64,000 nucleotides of DNA, taken from the NCBI GenBank assembly GCA_942493375.1, contig OW818698.1:2914001-2978000 (forward strand), read 5' to 3'. This document shows, one piece after another, positions 51,842-61,131 of the stretch; positions within the stretch are counted from its first letter, which is position 1, and each line of letters begins with the position of its first letter. The notes beneath the pieces were generated by a model. It was given only the letters and a program-made list of their open reading frames with translations, did not search any database and was not told the origin of the DNA. Origin of the DNA: G942493375 sp942493375 (GTDB taxonomy: Bacteria > Armatimonadota > UBA5829). A program made the translations under genes and the position numbers.

Positions 51842-53813
51842 ATGACTCACAATAGACTGCTTCCAAACAGACCTACAAGACACCATGACATCGCTTTCAA
51901 AGGGCAAGGTGAAGGCAAGAGCCTGATCGTTGGCGTATTACCCGGTGCCGATCCCTATGGATTCAAAGCCGGGGAGACAATCAGGCTGGGTTATGCCAGA
52001 GGCTGGGCAGAGAAGTGTGGTCCGGTTGTATATGCTACTCACAGAGGATCTTGCCAAGGAGCTGGAATACCATAATAATCCGGCTGTATTCCTTAGCGAA
52101 TATGAGCTGCTGGGTCTTTCTTTGAATGACTGCCGTAAACTCCGTGATGTCGATTTCTTTGCGTGGGTAGATGCACATCCCCGTAGTATTCCAGAGCTAA
52201 ACCGACGTCTTACTGTGCCTATGTATTCCGAATCAGAGACCGCTGGTCTCTGGGAAGCCCGTAAAAGAGTTATAGAATCGGAACCAAAGTTTGTCTGGAA
52301 CTCCTGCGGAGATGCTGCTACAGATTTCTTCAATCCCTGGGTCGAAGATGGATTCAGATGGGAAAAGCTATACCAGGCTTGCGACAGTGAGAGATACTAT
52401 CCAGAGCCCAGCCCAGAGATCTTTGGAGGAGTTCAGATAGCTTACATAGGTAGATACTGGCAGGAGAAAGAAGTTAGCTTCGATGCCTATTTACGGAAAT
52501 GGGAAGATGTTTTGCATACATATGGCCCGATGGTATGGCCATACAAAAATTTCCATGGCCCATTGAACGAGCAGGCTGAAAGACAGCTTTATTCCACAGC
52601 TGGTATGATCCCGTTGGTCACAAGTCCTGGTGGACACGCGATAGCTGAGATCACCGAAAGATACTTCAAGACCCCCGGCTGCAGATGCTTCTGCATATCA
52701 GATGTAAACCCGACTCTCAGAGACGTCTTTACAGAAGAAGAGATGCTGCAGGCTGAGAGCATAGAACACTTCCATGAGCTTGTTGCTGAATATTTAGCTG
52801 GAAAGATTGACACCCAGAGCTATGCCGACAAAGCTTACAATGCAATCCAGGAAAGACACCTTTACAGCCATAGAGCTGTCCAGATAAATGAAGCACTCTC
52901 TGTTAAGAGTGTGCAGAAACCGTCCAGCCTTGCATATGTGACGGCAGTCCCTGTTACCCGTGCCAGAACTCCGGAAGAAGAAGTCAGTAGATGGTTCGGA
53001 GACAATGGTGACAAAACACTCAGACTCGATTATGATTTAGATGAAAACTCAGTTGTATTCGACCTGGGAGGCTTTGAGGGACAGTGGACAGCTGATATAC
53101 ACTGTATGTATGGCTGCCGTTCATATGTCTTTGAGCCTGTGGTCGAATTTGCAGCAAATATAAAGCACCGATTCCGCAAGAACAATAAGGTCGATGTTTT
53201 CCCGTTTGGTCTCTCTGATGAAAACAAGACCATTAGTCTGACTACAAATGCTGATGGATCATCGCAGTTCAAACCTGGTGAAAACGTAGTAGAAGCCCAA
53301 TTGGTCAAGGCATCAGAGTTCATTGAAGAGCACGGTATTGAATGGATTGACCTTATGAAGATAAATATCGAGGGCGGCGAATATGATCTGTTTGATCACC
53401 TGATCGAGATAGGCTTCCTTACCAAAGTCCGTAACTTCCAGGTCCAGTTTCACGACTGGAGTCCGGATGCAAAGCACCGCCTTGCAAAGGTACAGGCTGC
53501 ACTTAAGAAGACCCATCGCATCACATATCAATACAACACTGTGTGGGAAAACTGGGAGATACTCCCGGGTGCAAGCCTGACACAGGACATCAATGAGTCA
53601 GTTGCCGAAGTTTCTGAAGATCGACTTGCTGTTGTGCAGAGAATGATAGACTCCAATACCGGAGACTCCACTTGTTATATTGAGGCTTGCAGATTATTAC
53701 TCGATGCCGGTCGACCTGATGAAGCGCTGCGTTTTTATGAAGACGCCTGTGAGTTGGATTCCACTAATCCGGAACTCCAACAGATAGATCAGATGCTCAG
53801 GAATGCAGCATAA
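51842..53813 (+). CDS. CgeB-like glycosyltransferase fused to FkbM methyltransferase, apparent +1 frameshift
   Basis: Start ATG at 51842 (GGAG 8 nt upstream) opens KSLIVGVLPGADPYGFK...GPVVYA in one frame. The continuation LTEDLAKELEYHNNPAVF lies one base further in the adjacent frame, which runs on to 53813; one surplus base near 52033-52040 would account for it. After the join: a CgeB-like glycosyltransferase (IAYIGRYWQEKEV, ERYFKTPGCRCFCIS) to about residue 350, an FkbM-type SAM methyltransferase (DENSVVFDLGGFEGQW, DLMKINIEGGEYDLFDHL) and a short TPR-like tail (GRPDEALRFYEDACEL). Probably adds and O-methylates a sugar of a surface glycan. Between this gene and the next is a terminator hairpin. 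Confidence 0.78.
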
Positions 53814-53822
53814 TATATAATC

Positions 53823-53847
53823 GTCCCCTGAGTGAAATCCAGGGGAC
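53823..53847 (+). terminator. Hairpin after the CgeB/FkbM gene
   Basis: GTCCCCTG and CCAGGGGAC arms around AGTGAAAT; followed by AAAACAACC, without a T-run. May act as a weak terminator or processing site. The next gene begins 75 bp later. Confidence 0.5.
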
Positions 53848-53921
53848 AAAACAACCATACTGGTTCAGTCGTTGGATATTAACATCCAGCTTCCAGCCTC
53901 CAATTCCGAGGAGAATAATAG

Positions 53922-56900
53922 ATGAAAACCAAAGTACTATATGTAGCCATGAAATTCGATTACGGTGATAAGAGCCGTGGAATATCCTTTGAACACCGCA
54001 ATTTTCATGATTCCTTGAAAACCTATGCTGCAAAGCAGGACTGGGATTTCATTCATTACGATTTCCTCAGCCGGACTCAGGAGATCGGACAGGCGGCAAT
54101 GACCGAGGAACTCTTCGAGACCGCAAAGCGCGAAGAGCCTACGGTCCTTTTTGCTGTCTTGTGTGATCCAAGAGTGGACCCAAATTATGAGGTGTTCGAA
54201 CGAATATCAGGACTTGGGACAGTAACAGTACATTGGTTCTGTGATGATCACTGGAGATTTGACGGTTACAGCTCATTTGTAGCTCCTAACTTCGATTTAG
54301 TCTGCACGACTGCAACTTCAGCACTGCCTAAATATGAACAGCTTGGACTATCAGATCGGGTCATAAAAACTCAGTGGGCGTGCAACCACGAGATCTACGT
54401 TCCCTGTGATATCCCCCGTGACATAGACTGCAGTTTTGTTGGAATGCCGCATGGAGACAGGGTCAATGTAGTTAATTCGCTTATGTCTCGTGGACTCGAT
54501 GTTCAGATATACGGATATGGCTGGCAGGATAGACCAAGACTTCCATTTAACCAGATGGTAAGGATGTTCTCACGCAGTAAAGTAAACCTGAACCTATCCA
54601 ACTCTGCTGTATCATCGGTCCAGCAGATTAAAGGGCGTAACTTCGAAGTTCCGGGTTGCAGAGCATTTCTGCTGACTGCTAAGGCAGAGGAATTGGAAAG
54701 TTACTACGAAGACGGTCGTGAAGTAGTTACATATGATACTCTCGATGAACTCGTAGAAAAAGCTAGATATTACGCCGCACACGACGAAGAACGCGAAGCA
54801 ATTGCACAAAACGCTTATGCTCGCACTCTGGCAGAGCACACCTGGCATCATCGATATGATGTAGTTTTCGAAAAAGCTCTGGTTGCTCAACCGCGTCCAT
54901 ATGTGGCGCCAGCACTGACTGCTGACACTGACTTCCTGCCTGGTTCGGGTAAACCAAACTTCACATCGATTATCATTCTAAACTTGAATGGTGCAAAGCA
55001 CATTCACGATTGTATCGATAGCCTTCGGCGGTATACCAAACCGGCTCATGAGATCATTGTGGTGGATAACGGTTCCACGGATGACAGTCTGGACTATCTG
55101 CGCGCTCTACCGTTTGTTAAGCTGATAGAGAACAAGGAAAATGTCGGCGTAGGTCTCGGTCGAAATCAGGGCCTGGCTGTTGCAGAGGGAGAATACATAG
55201 TCTTCCTTGATAACGATACCATTGTCACAGATGCCTGGCTGGATCGCTTTATCAATTATGCAAAAGCCGATCAATCCATTGGTATGATGGGACCAAGAAG
55301 CAACTATGTCTCCGGTCCACAGATTGTCCCGGAAGCTAAATATTCCTCGTTCGAAGATATGCAGGCATTTGCTGCTGATTGGGCATCCAAGAACAGTATG
55401 CAGGCTACCCTGGTGGGTAGGCTTGTTGGATTCTGCCAGTTCATGCGTAGAGCTGTTATAAAGAAAGTCGGAGGCACAGAACCGGCATTCGGACTCTGGG
55501 GCTGGGACGATGATGATCTCTCTTTGCGTGCTCAGCTTGCTGGATATAAACTGGCCATGGCCAACGAGATTTATATTCACCACACTGGCAGCCAGACATC
55601 CAAAACTGCTGACCTCAATTACAACGAATTGCTTGTAGAAAAGTGGGAAATATTCCGACAGAAATGGGGCTTTAGCTGGACTCCTGGTCAACCTATGGCT
55701 TATTCTGTCGAACAGATTCTGATGAGACGGTTCGATCCGAATAAGCACGGTATTGCTCTTCCAACCCGTGAGGAGATTGAAAAACTGCTCTTCAATAGAA
55801 CAGACTCTCAGAGTAGAACTGTTCAGGAAAGCAGTCGAATTGCATCTTCGTCTCTGGTTGAAGACCTTCTAATGACCAAGCGTTGGGATGATGCGATTGA
55901 AGCGATTAATGAACACCTGAAATCGAATCCAGATGATGCAAGATCACTAAACAAGCTGGGAATGGCTTACCATGGCAAAGGTGATGACAAATCAGCCAGA
56001 AATGCAGTCCGACGTTCTATAGATGCTGATCCAACATATGCAGATGCATACTACGGAATGGCTCAACTGTTGTTAAATGACAACAGAGCAATCGAAGCTG
56101 CCGATTATGCAATAAAGGCTGCAGGATTTGGCGTCCCGCATTATGGCGCAATGAAAACCCTTGAAGATTGCCGCAAGGCTCTGCGTACAGTCAAACAGAG
56201 TACCGGCAAGAAGCAGGGCAAAAAGGCAAAAAACACCTCAGTTGCTGTTGCGGATATCGATACCAGATTGCGTAAACTCGGCGAAATGATTGAGTGTGTC
56301 GCTACGCAACCGCAATCAAATACCGGTCCTAAGCAGACAATTACTCTGTGTATGATCGCACGGAATGAAGAGGACATGATCGGTGACTGTCTGGCTTCCG
56401 CCAGAGATCTAGTAGATGAAATCATTGTAGTCGATACCGGTTCGACAGATAGAACTGTTCAGATAGCAACAACCTATGGTGCTAAAATCACCAACTTCGA
56501 GTGGAACGATTGTTTCGCTGATGCCAGAAACGTAGCCATCGAACAGGCCACCAGTGATTGGGTTCTAGTGTTGGACGCTGATGAGCGTCTGGATGACAAC
56601 GCTCGTAACCAGATAGCCCAGGCTATCAGCAACTCAGAGACAGATGCCTACGAATTGGCATTTGTAAACTATATGACAGGTGCCAATACACCGGATGTGC
56701 ATATATCCAGGTGTGTTCGACTGTTTAGGAACCGTTCTGCCTATCGTTATACAGGACGAATCCACGAGCGAATTGCTCCAGCTATTCAGAACACCGGGGG
56801 GATCATAAGACTGCTTGAAGCAGTTATTCACCATCACGGCTACAGACCGGAGATAGTTAAAGAACGCGGCAAGCATCAGAGAAATCTTAATCTGCTGGAG

Positions 56901-59240
56901 AAGGATCTTGCAGACTCGCCGCAGGATGTTTATGTAATCTACCATCTCGCAAATCAATACTACACTGAAGGCAATCATGCCAAAGCAGTAGAGTATTTTG
57001 AGCAGTGCGTTCCATTGGTTCTGCCCACACATCAGTTCAAACCGTTGTTGTTCAGCAACCTGGCAGATTGTTACATGGCTTTGGGGCAGCTGCAGGACGC
57101 TATTAAGGCGATTGATAATGCCTCGCTGCTGCGTGCATATCATCCTCAGCTTCTTCATAGTAAAGGCAACACATTCAGGTTGGCAGGAAACTATCCGTTA
57201 GCAGTCGATTCTTATGAAGCTGCAATTGAACTCGGTAAACGGGGTCTATGGGATGGTGATACGACAACTTTCGGATACAAAGCCCATTATGGGGCAGCGG
57301 CAAGTTATCTGGCCATTGGACATTATACTATGGCGATTGAACATGCTGAAAAAGCTCTGTTAAGCAGACAGGAAAATCCGGAATCTAAGAGTATTCTGGC
57401 ACAAGCCAAAGACGCTCTAGCTGCAAACGGCGGCCAAAACAAAGAAGTCTATGAATCAAGCAGAACGCAAGTCCATAGCGGTGATAATCCCAAGCTCAGC
57501 CTGTGTATGATAGTCAAAGATGAAGAAGAGTTCCTCAAAGGTTGCTTGAACAGCGCCAGACCAATAGTGGACGAGATAATTGTTGTAGACACCGGAAGTC
57601 AGGACCGCACAGTGGAAATCGCTACTGAATGTGGTGCAAATGTCCACTACTTCCCGTGGAATGACAGCTTTGCTGATGCCCGTAATGAAAGTCTCAACCA
57701 TGCCACAGGCGACTGGATCCTTATACTTGACGCTGATGAACTGCTGGATGATGGTGCTCCCGCAATAATTCTGGATGCCATCAAAAACCCAACAGCAGAC
57801 GCATATGAGATGTTCTTCAGGAACCCCATTGGGGAAGAGAAAGACTCGGACTACACAGAACACCGTATCTGCCGTCTCTTCCGCAACAAGCCTGAATACC
57901 GGTTCAACAGTCGCATACACGAGAACATAGAGACCGCGGTTGGACAAAACCATGGCACAATCGGACAACTGCAGGCAGTTATCCACCACATGGGATATGT
58001 ACAGAGATTGATTGTCGAGAGAAACAAAGGCGAACGTTATACCAAAATACTCGAACAGGAAGTCGCTGAACATCCTGGAAACATATTCTATATGCACCAC
58101 TTGATCGCTGCTTACTGTGCTTACGGTCAGTTTGAAAAAGCTCTGGAAAATCTGTTCGTAGCAACAGAGATTGCTGAACTGAATAACCCGTTCACTCCAA
58201 TTCTATGGGCGACCCTTGTAAACATATTGGTAGAACTGGGTAGACCCGATGAAGCCCTGGATGCAGCAGAGCGGTCAGAAACACGCGGGGTATACCAGCA
58301 TCCTCAGCTTCATTTCTGCAAGGCCAACGCTTATACAAGGCTTGAAAGATACCAGGAAGCCGTTGACAGCTACAAGAAAGCAATCGAAGAAGGCAGAGGC
58401 AAGACGTGGAATGGTGACACTCAGACAGCGGGTTATAAAGCTGATTACGGTATTGGTAATTCGTATCAGAAAATGAACCGCAATGATGAGGCTATACCTT
58501 ACCTTTTGAAAGTAATAGACACAAAACCCAATCATATAGCTGCCAATGAAGCACTGACAAAAGCTTATAGTGCAACAAATCAAATGGACAAATACGAGAA
58601 ACAACTGGCTGTCCTGCAGACACTGGTGCCCAAAGATCCTGGACCGTCTATACGACTTGCCGAGTTGTGTGAAGGCCGTCAGGAAATAGATAAAGCCAGA
58701 GATATTTACATGAACATCATTGCCAATATAGAAGATACAGCTGTGCTGGAATTCAAACTTGGCAGTTTCCATGAGGCTCTGGGCGATAACGAAAGCGCTG
58801 AAAAGTGCTATCTGCGTGCTATAGAGATCTTGCCGGAATGTAAGGACGCTCATAGCAACCTGGGGCTACTACTAGCCTCGCAGGGAAGGCTGGAGGAGGC
58901 TCTTGACAGCTTCGTTAAAGCTATAGACATAGACCCGAACTATGCAAATGCCTACTTTAATGCCGGAGATGTTCTTTATCAGGCAGGCTTGTATGAACAA
59001 TCTTTGGATATATACTCAAATGGCCTGGAAATAATACCGGACCATGTCCCGGCATTCTTTGCTGTCGGCAACTGCTACTTCCAGTTGGGAGCTTACGAAG
59101 CAGCAGCAGTAGCTTATCGGGAAACGTTGAAACTGGAACCTGGTCACACAGGAGCCACTAACAATCTGTCTCTGGCAGAAGCAGCTCTACAGGAAGCACC
59201 TGTCGAGTCAGAAACCCCTGAGGCTAGCAACGTAGCATAA
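53922..59240 (+). CDS. 1772-residue fusion of one CgeB-like and three family-2 glycosyltransferases with TPR arrays
   Basis: Start ATG has CGAGGAG about 9 nt upstream. In order: CgeB-like glycosyltransferase, about 1-330 (FVGMPHGDRVNVV, QQIKGRNFEVPGCRAF); GT2 domain from about 346 (IIILNLNGAKHIHDCID, DND at about 428); TPRs about 640-740 (LNKLGMAYHGKGDDKSA); a second GT2 from about 803 (LCMIARNEEDMIGDCL, LDADERLDD near 883); TPRs; a third GT2 from about 1189 (LCMIVKDEEEFLKGCL, LDADELLDD near 1269); then TPRs to the C-terminus (AYFNAGDVLYQAGLYEQSL). All three GT2 domains keep their acidic metal site. Cytoplasmic. The TPRs probably hold a protein substrate while successive sugars are added; position after the flagellar genes suggests flagellin or another surface protein. 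Confidence 0.88.
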   Translation: MKTKVLYVAMKFDYGDKSRGISFEHRNFHDSLKTYAAKQDWDFIHYDFLSRTQEIGQAAMTEELFETAKREEPTVLFAVLCDPRVDPNYEVFERISGLGTVTVHWFCDDHWRFDGYSSFVAPNFDLVCTTATSALPKYEQLGLSDRVIKTQWACNHEIYVPCDIPRDIDCSFVGMPHGDRVNVVNSLMSRGLDVQIYGYGWQDRPRLPFNQMVRMFSRSKVNLNLSNSAVSSVQQIKGRNFEVPGCRAFLLTAKAEELESYYEDGREVVTYDTLDELVEKARYYAAHDEEREAIAQNAYARTLAEHTWHHRYDVVFEKALVAQPRPYVAPALTADTDFLPGSGKPNFTSIIILNLNGAKHIHDCIDSLRRYTKPAHEIIVVDNGSTDDSLDYLRALPFVKLIENKENVGVGLGRNQGLAVAEGEYIVFLDNDTIVTDAWLDRFINYAKADQSIGMMGPRSNYVSGPQIVPEAKYSSFEDMQAFAADWASKNSMQATLVGRLVGFCQFMRRAVIKKVGGTEPAFGLWGWDDDDLSLRAQLAGYKLAMANEIYIHHTGSQTSKTADLNYNELLVEKWEIFRQKWGFSWTPGQPMAYSVEQILMRRFDPNKHGIALPTREEIEKLLFNRTDSQSRTVQESSRIASSSLVEDLLMTKRWDDAIEAINEHLKSNPDDARSLNKLGMAYHGKGDDKSARNAVRRSIDADPTYADAYYGMAQLLLNDNRAIEAADYAIKAAGFGVPHYGAMKTLEDCRKALRTVKQSTGKKQGKKAKNTSVAVADIDTRLRKLGEMIECVATQPQSNTGPKQTITLCMIARNEEDMIGDCLASARDLVDEIIVVDTGSTDRTVQIATTYGAKITNFEWNDCFADARNVAIEQATSDWVLVLDADERLDDNARNQIAQAISNSETDAYELAFVNYMTGANTPDVHISRCVRLFRNRSAYRYTGRIHERIAPAIQNTGGIIRLLEAVIHHHGYRPEIVKERGKHQRNLNLLEKDLADSPQDVYVIYHLANQYYTEGNHAKAVEYFEQCVPLVLPTHQFKPLLFSNLADCYMALGQLQDAIKAIDNASLLRAYHPQLLHSKGNTFRLAGNYPLAVDSYEAAIELGKRGLWDGDTTTFGYKAHYGAAASYLAIGHYTMAIEHAEKALLSRQENPESKSILAQAKDALAANGGQNKEVYESSRTQVHSGDNPKLSLCMIVKDEEEFLKGCLNSARPIVDEIIVVDTGSQDRTVEIATECGANVHYFPWNDSFADARNESLNHATGDWILILDADELLDDGAPAIILDAIKNPTADAYEMFFRNPIGEEKDSDYTEHRICRLFRNKPEYRFNSRIHENIETAVGQNHGTIGQLQAVIHHMGYVQRLIVERNKGERYTKILEQEVAEHPGNIFYMHHLIAAYCAYGQFEKALENLFVATEIAELNNPFTPILWATLVNILVELGRPDEALDAAERSETRGVYQHPQLHFCKANAYTRLERYQEAVDSYKKAIEEGRGKTWNGDTQTAGYKADYGIGNSYQKMNRNDEAIPYLLKVIDTKPNHIAANEALTKAYSATNQMDKYEKQLAVLQTLVPKDPGPSIRLAELCEGRQEIDKARDIYMNIIANIEDTAVLEFKLGSFHEALGDNESAEKCYLRAIEILPECKDAHSNLGLLLASQGRLEEALDSFVKAIDIDPNYANAYFNAGDVLYQAGLYEQSLDIYSNGLEIIPDHVPAFFAVGNCYFQLGAYEAAAVAYRETLKLEPGHTGATNNLSLAEAALQEAPVESETPEASNVA

Positions 59241-59263
59241 CGATTAAAAAAGATGACTATTGT

Positions 59264-59288
59264 CCCTCCAGGTCTGATATCTGGAGGG
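59264..59288 (+). terminator. Hairpin after the giant glycosyltransferase gene
   Basis: CCCTCCAG / CTGGAGGG stem about 24 bp past the stop, followed by ATAGTATAAA. A related hairpin occurs at 62073. Confidence 0.55.
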
Positions 59289-59339
59289 ATAGTATAAACA
59301 CCCGGTATTTATACTATCAGGCATGAATAATGCGGGCTA
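59288..59339 (+). repeat. Palindromic element copy G, left half missing
   Basis: Keeps the second internal hairpin (ATAGTATAAA / TTTATACTAT) and the right terminus GCATGAATAATGCGGGCTA; the left terminus and first hairpin are gone. The final CTA is the TAG stop of the receiver-PAS gene on the minus strand. Confidence 0.82.
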
Positions 59340-60887
59340 ATCTCCGGTTCTCCATTTCAACAGATCCGTTATATCTGCGAATATGGTAACAAACCTACCT
59401 TTACCGGGGGAAAACACAGATATTCTGAAATGCCTATCCATTGGCATAAAGTGTGTCTCAAATGCAGTTGGATGTCCTGTTTCTGCAACTTCAGTATAAA
59501 CCTGTAAAAAGGGCGGTTCACCAGTTTTATAGAGTTCTGAGGCCAACTTTCCTATTGCATCCTCTCTAAGAATGTGGACAATAGACTCATACATAGGATT
59601 GACATCAGTTATACGATAATCGACTGCTTTCCCATCTTCATCGTAGACAATCTCATGTGAGCACAGTCCTTCATTCATGTGGTCATATACCGCTCGATAT
59701 CTGGTTTCACTCTCACGCAAGGCATTTTCTATTGCCTTACGTTCAGTTATATCCCTGATTATCCCCAGAATTGCGGATTGGCTATTAAACTCAATTTGCC
59801 TGCAACTTATTTCAACCGGTATATACTGACCATTCTTGCGCATATGCTCAGTCTCGAACACTGAATTCCCAAGAGTCACGGTCAACTCCGCATGTTGTTT
59901 AGTACGACCAACAAATGCAGGACTGACTATGTCATCTACACTCATCTGCAATATTTCATCTCTGGTATAACCAAGTCTATCACAGGCCAGTGTGTTTGCA
60001 TCCAGAAACTTCATGTCAAGGTCATGTATCATAATAGCATCGCTTGCGCACTCAAAGAGAGTGCGATATCGCGTTTCAGACTCACGAATAGACTCTTCAG
60101 CTAGTTTCCTGTCCGTGATATCCATTATAACCCCATCAACCCATGCAGGAGTTCCATGTGAATCCAGAACGCACTTACCTATTTCATGCACCCAACGCAG
60201 ATCTCCTGAAGTGTTAATTATCCTGTATTCCACATCAAATTGTGAATGTGTCTTTACAGCCTCATCGACTAGTTCCACCAGGGATGCAAGATCATCTTTA
60301 TATACAACCTCTCCCCAGCCTATTTGATTTTCACCAACAAACCGGTCTAAAGGATATCCTGTGATTGATTCAACCAGTTGGTTCATATGCAGCATACGCC
60401 ACGGAGCACTAGTCTCACATCGATACACGATCCCAGGAATGTTCTCTACCAGTGTTTTAAATCTGACCTCGCTCTCATGCAGTGCATCAGTAAACTTACG
60501 ATGTTCCTGACTGTCATTAATTTCTCTCAATATTGCGTGCGGTAGCCGACCTAATTCAGACTTAGGAACGAAATCCCTGGCCCCTTGCCTGAGTAAAGAT
60601 ACAGCAAGACTGATGTCAATTTCACCAGATACAATGATGACAGGGATATCGGGCTTTACTTTCTTGACAAGTTCGAGAGCTTCAGGAGCGCTGAAAAAAG
60701 GCATCTTGTGATCCGAGGTCACCACATCCCATTCCTGTTCAGATAATGCACGGTCCAGTGCCATGCGAGTATCGACCCGTAACCATTTGCCTACTGAACA
60801 TCCACTCCTCTTCATTTCACGAAGAATCAGCATGGCGTCGTCATCGCAGTCTTCTACAATAAGTAATCTAATGCTGTCAAAAGCCAT
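59337..60887 (-). CDS. Response regulator receiver with three PAS domains and no output domain
   Basis: 516 residues from the ATG at 60887 (GGGGA 5 nt upstream; a TTG four codons earlier is less likely). Receiver domain at 1-125: acidic pocket EDCDDD, phosphoacceptor D in VVTSDHKMP, T/S in VSGEID, K in FVPKSEL. Then three PAS/PAC units, each introduced by ESEVRFKTL or ESETRYR, ending in DITDRK, DITERK and DITDLLKW. It stops there; most relatives continue into a histidine kinase or GGDEF domain. Either a sensory adaptor or a truncated kinase. The TAG stop is the end of palindromic copy G, which supports but does not prove truncation. Cytoplasmic. Confidence 0.85.
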   Translation of the reverse strand: MAFDSIRLLIVEDCDDDAMLILREMKRSGCSVGKWLRVDTRMALDRALSEQEWDVVTSDHKMPFFSAPEALELVKKVKPDIPVIIVSGEIDISLAVSLLRQGARDFVPKSELGRLPHAILREINDSQEHRKFTDALHESEVRFKTLVENIPGIVYRCETSAPWRMLHMNQLVESITGYPLDRFVGENQIGWGEVVYKDDLASLVELVDEAVKTHSQFDVEYRIINTSGDLRWVHEIGKCVLDSHGTPAWVDGVIMDITDRKLAEESIRESETRYRTLFECASDAIMIHDLDMKFLDANTLACDRLGYTRDEILQMSVDDIVSPAFVGRTKQHAELTVTLGNSVFETEHMRKNGQYIPVEISCRQIEFNSQSAILGIIRDITERKAIENALRESETRYRAVYDHMNEGLCSHEIVYDEDGKAVDYRITDVNPMYESIVHILREDAIGKLASELYKTGEPPFLQVYTEVAETGHPTAFETHFMPMDRHFRISVFSPGKGRFVTIFADITDLLKWRTGD

Positions 60888-60947
60888 CCATTTCCCCAAG
60901 TCCCATGTCCATGCTCATCATTTGCAGCAGTTCAGAGTAGCGGGAAT

Positions 60948-61020
60948 TTGTCATCCTGAGGAACGAAGGATCTGTTTTTTTAACTTGAAAAAGCAGATCC
61001 TTCGTTCCTCAGGATGACAA
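60948..61020. repeat. 27-bp perfect inverted repeat of the CATCCTGAGGAACGAAGGATC type
   Basis: 60948-60974 and 60994-61020 are fully complementary over 27 bp, with a 19-nt loop holding a T7 run. It belongs to a short palindrome type found between genes in many bacteria (recalled). It lies between divergent genes, so it is not a terminator for either. Confidence 0.8.
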
Positions 61021-61067
61021 TGTTCCCATAGCTGTTACCACCGGTTCCAATAGTCCTGTATTCATTA

Positions 61068-61076
61068 TGTTATAAT
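61068..61076 (+). promoter_or_regulatory. Candidate extended -10 promoter
   Basis: TGT directly followed by TATAAT at 61071-61076, about 55 bp before the ATG at 61132. No good -35 at 17 bp, which an extended -10 can tolerate. Confidence 0.4.
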
Positions 61077-61131
61077 TATAGTATACATTATCCTCTAATT
61101 GCTTAATATTATGGCAAGAAGGTATACATAG

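Noticed and set aside
55107..58853. Long open frames on the minus strand inside the giant glycosyltransferase gene
   Set aside because: They are antisense to a clearly coding frame, have no ribosome sites and their translations show no recognisable domains.
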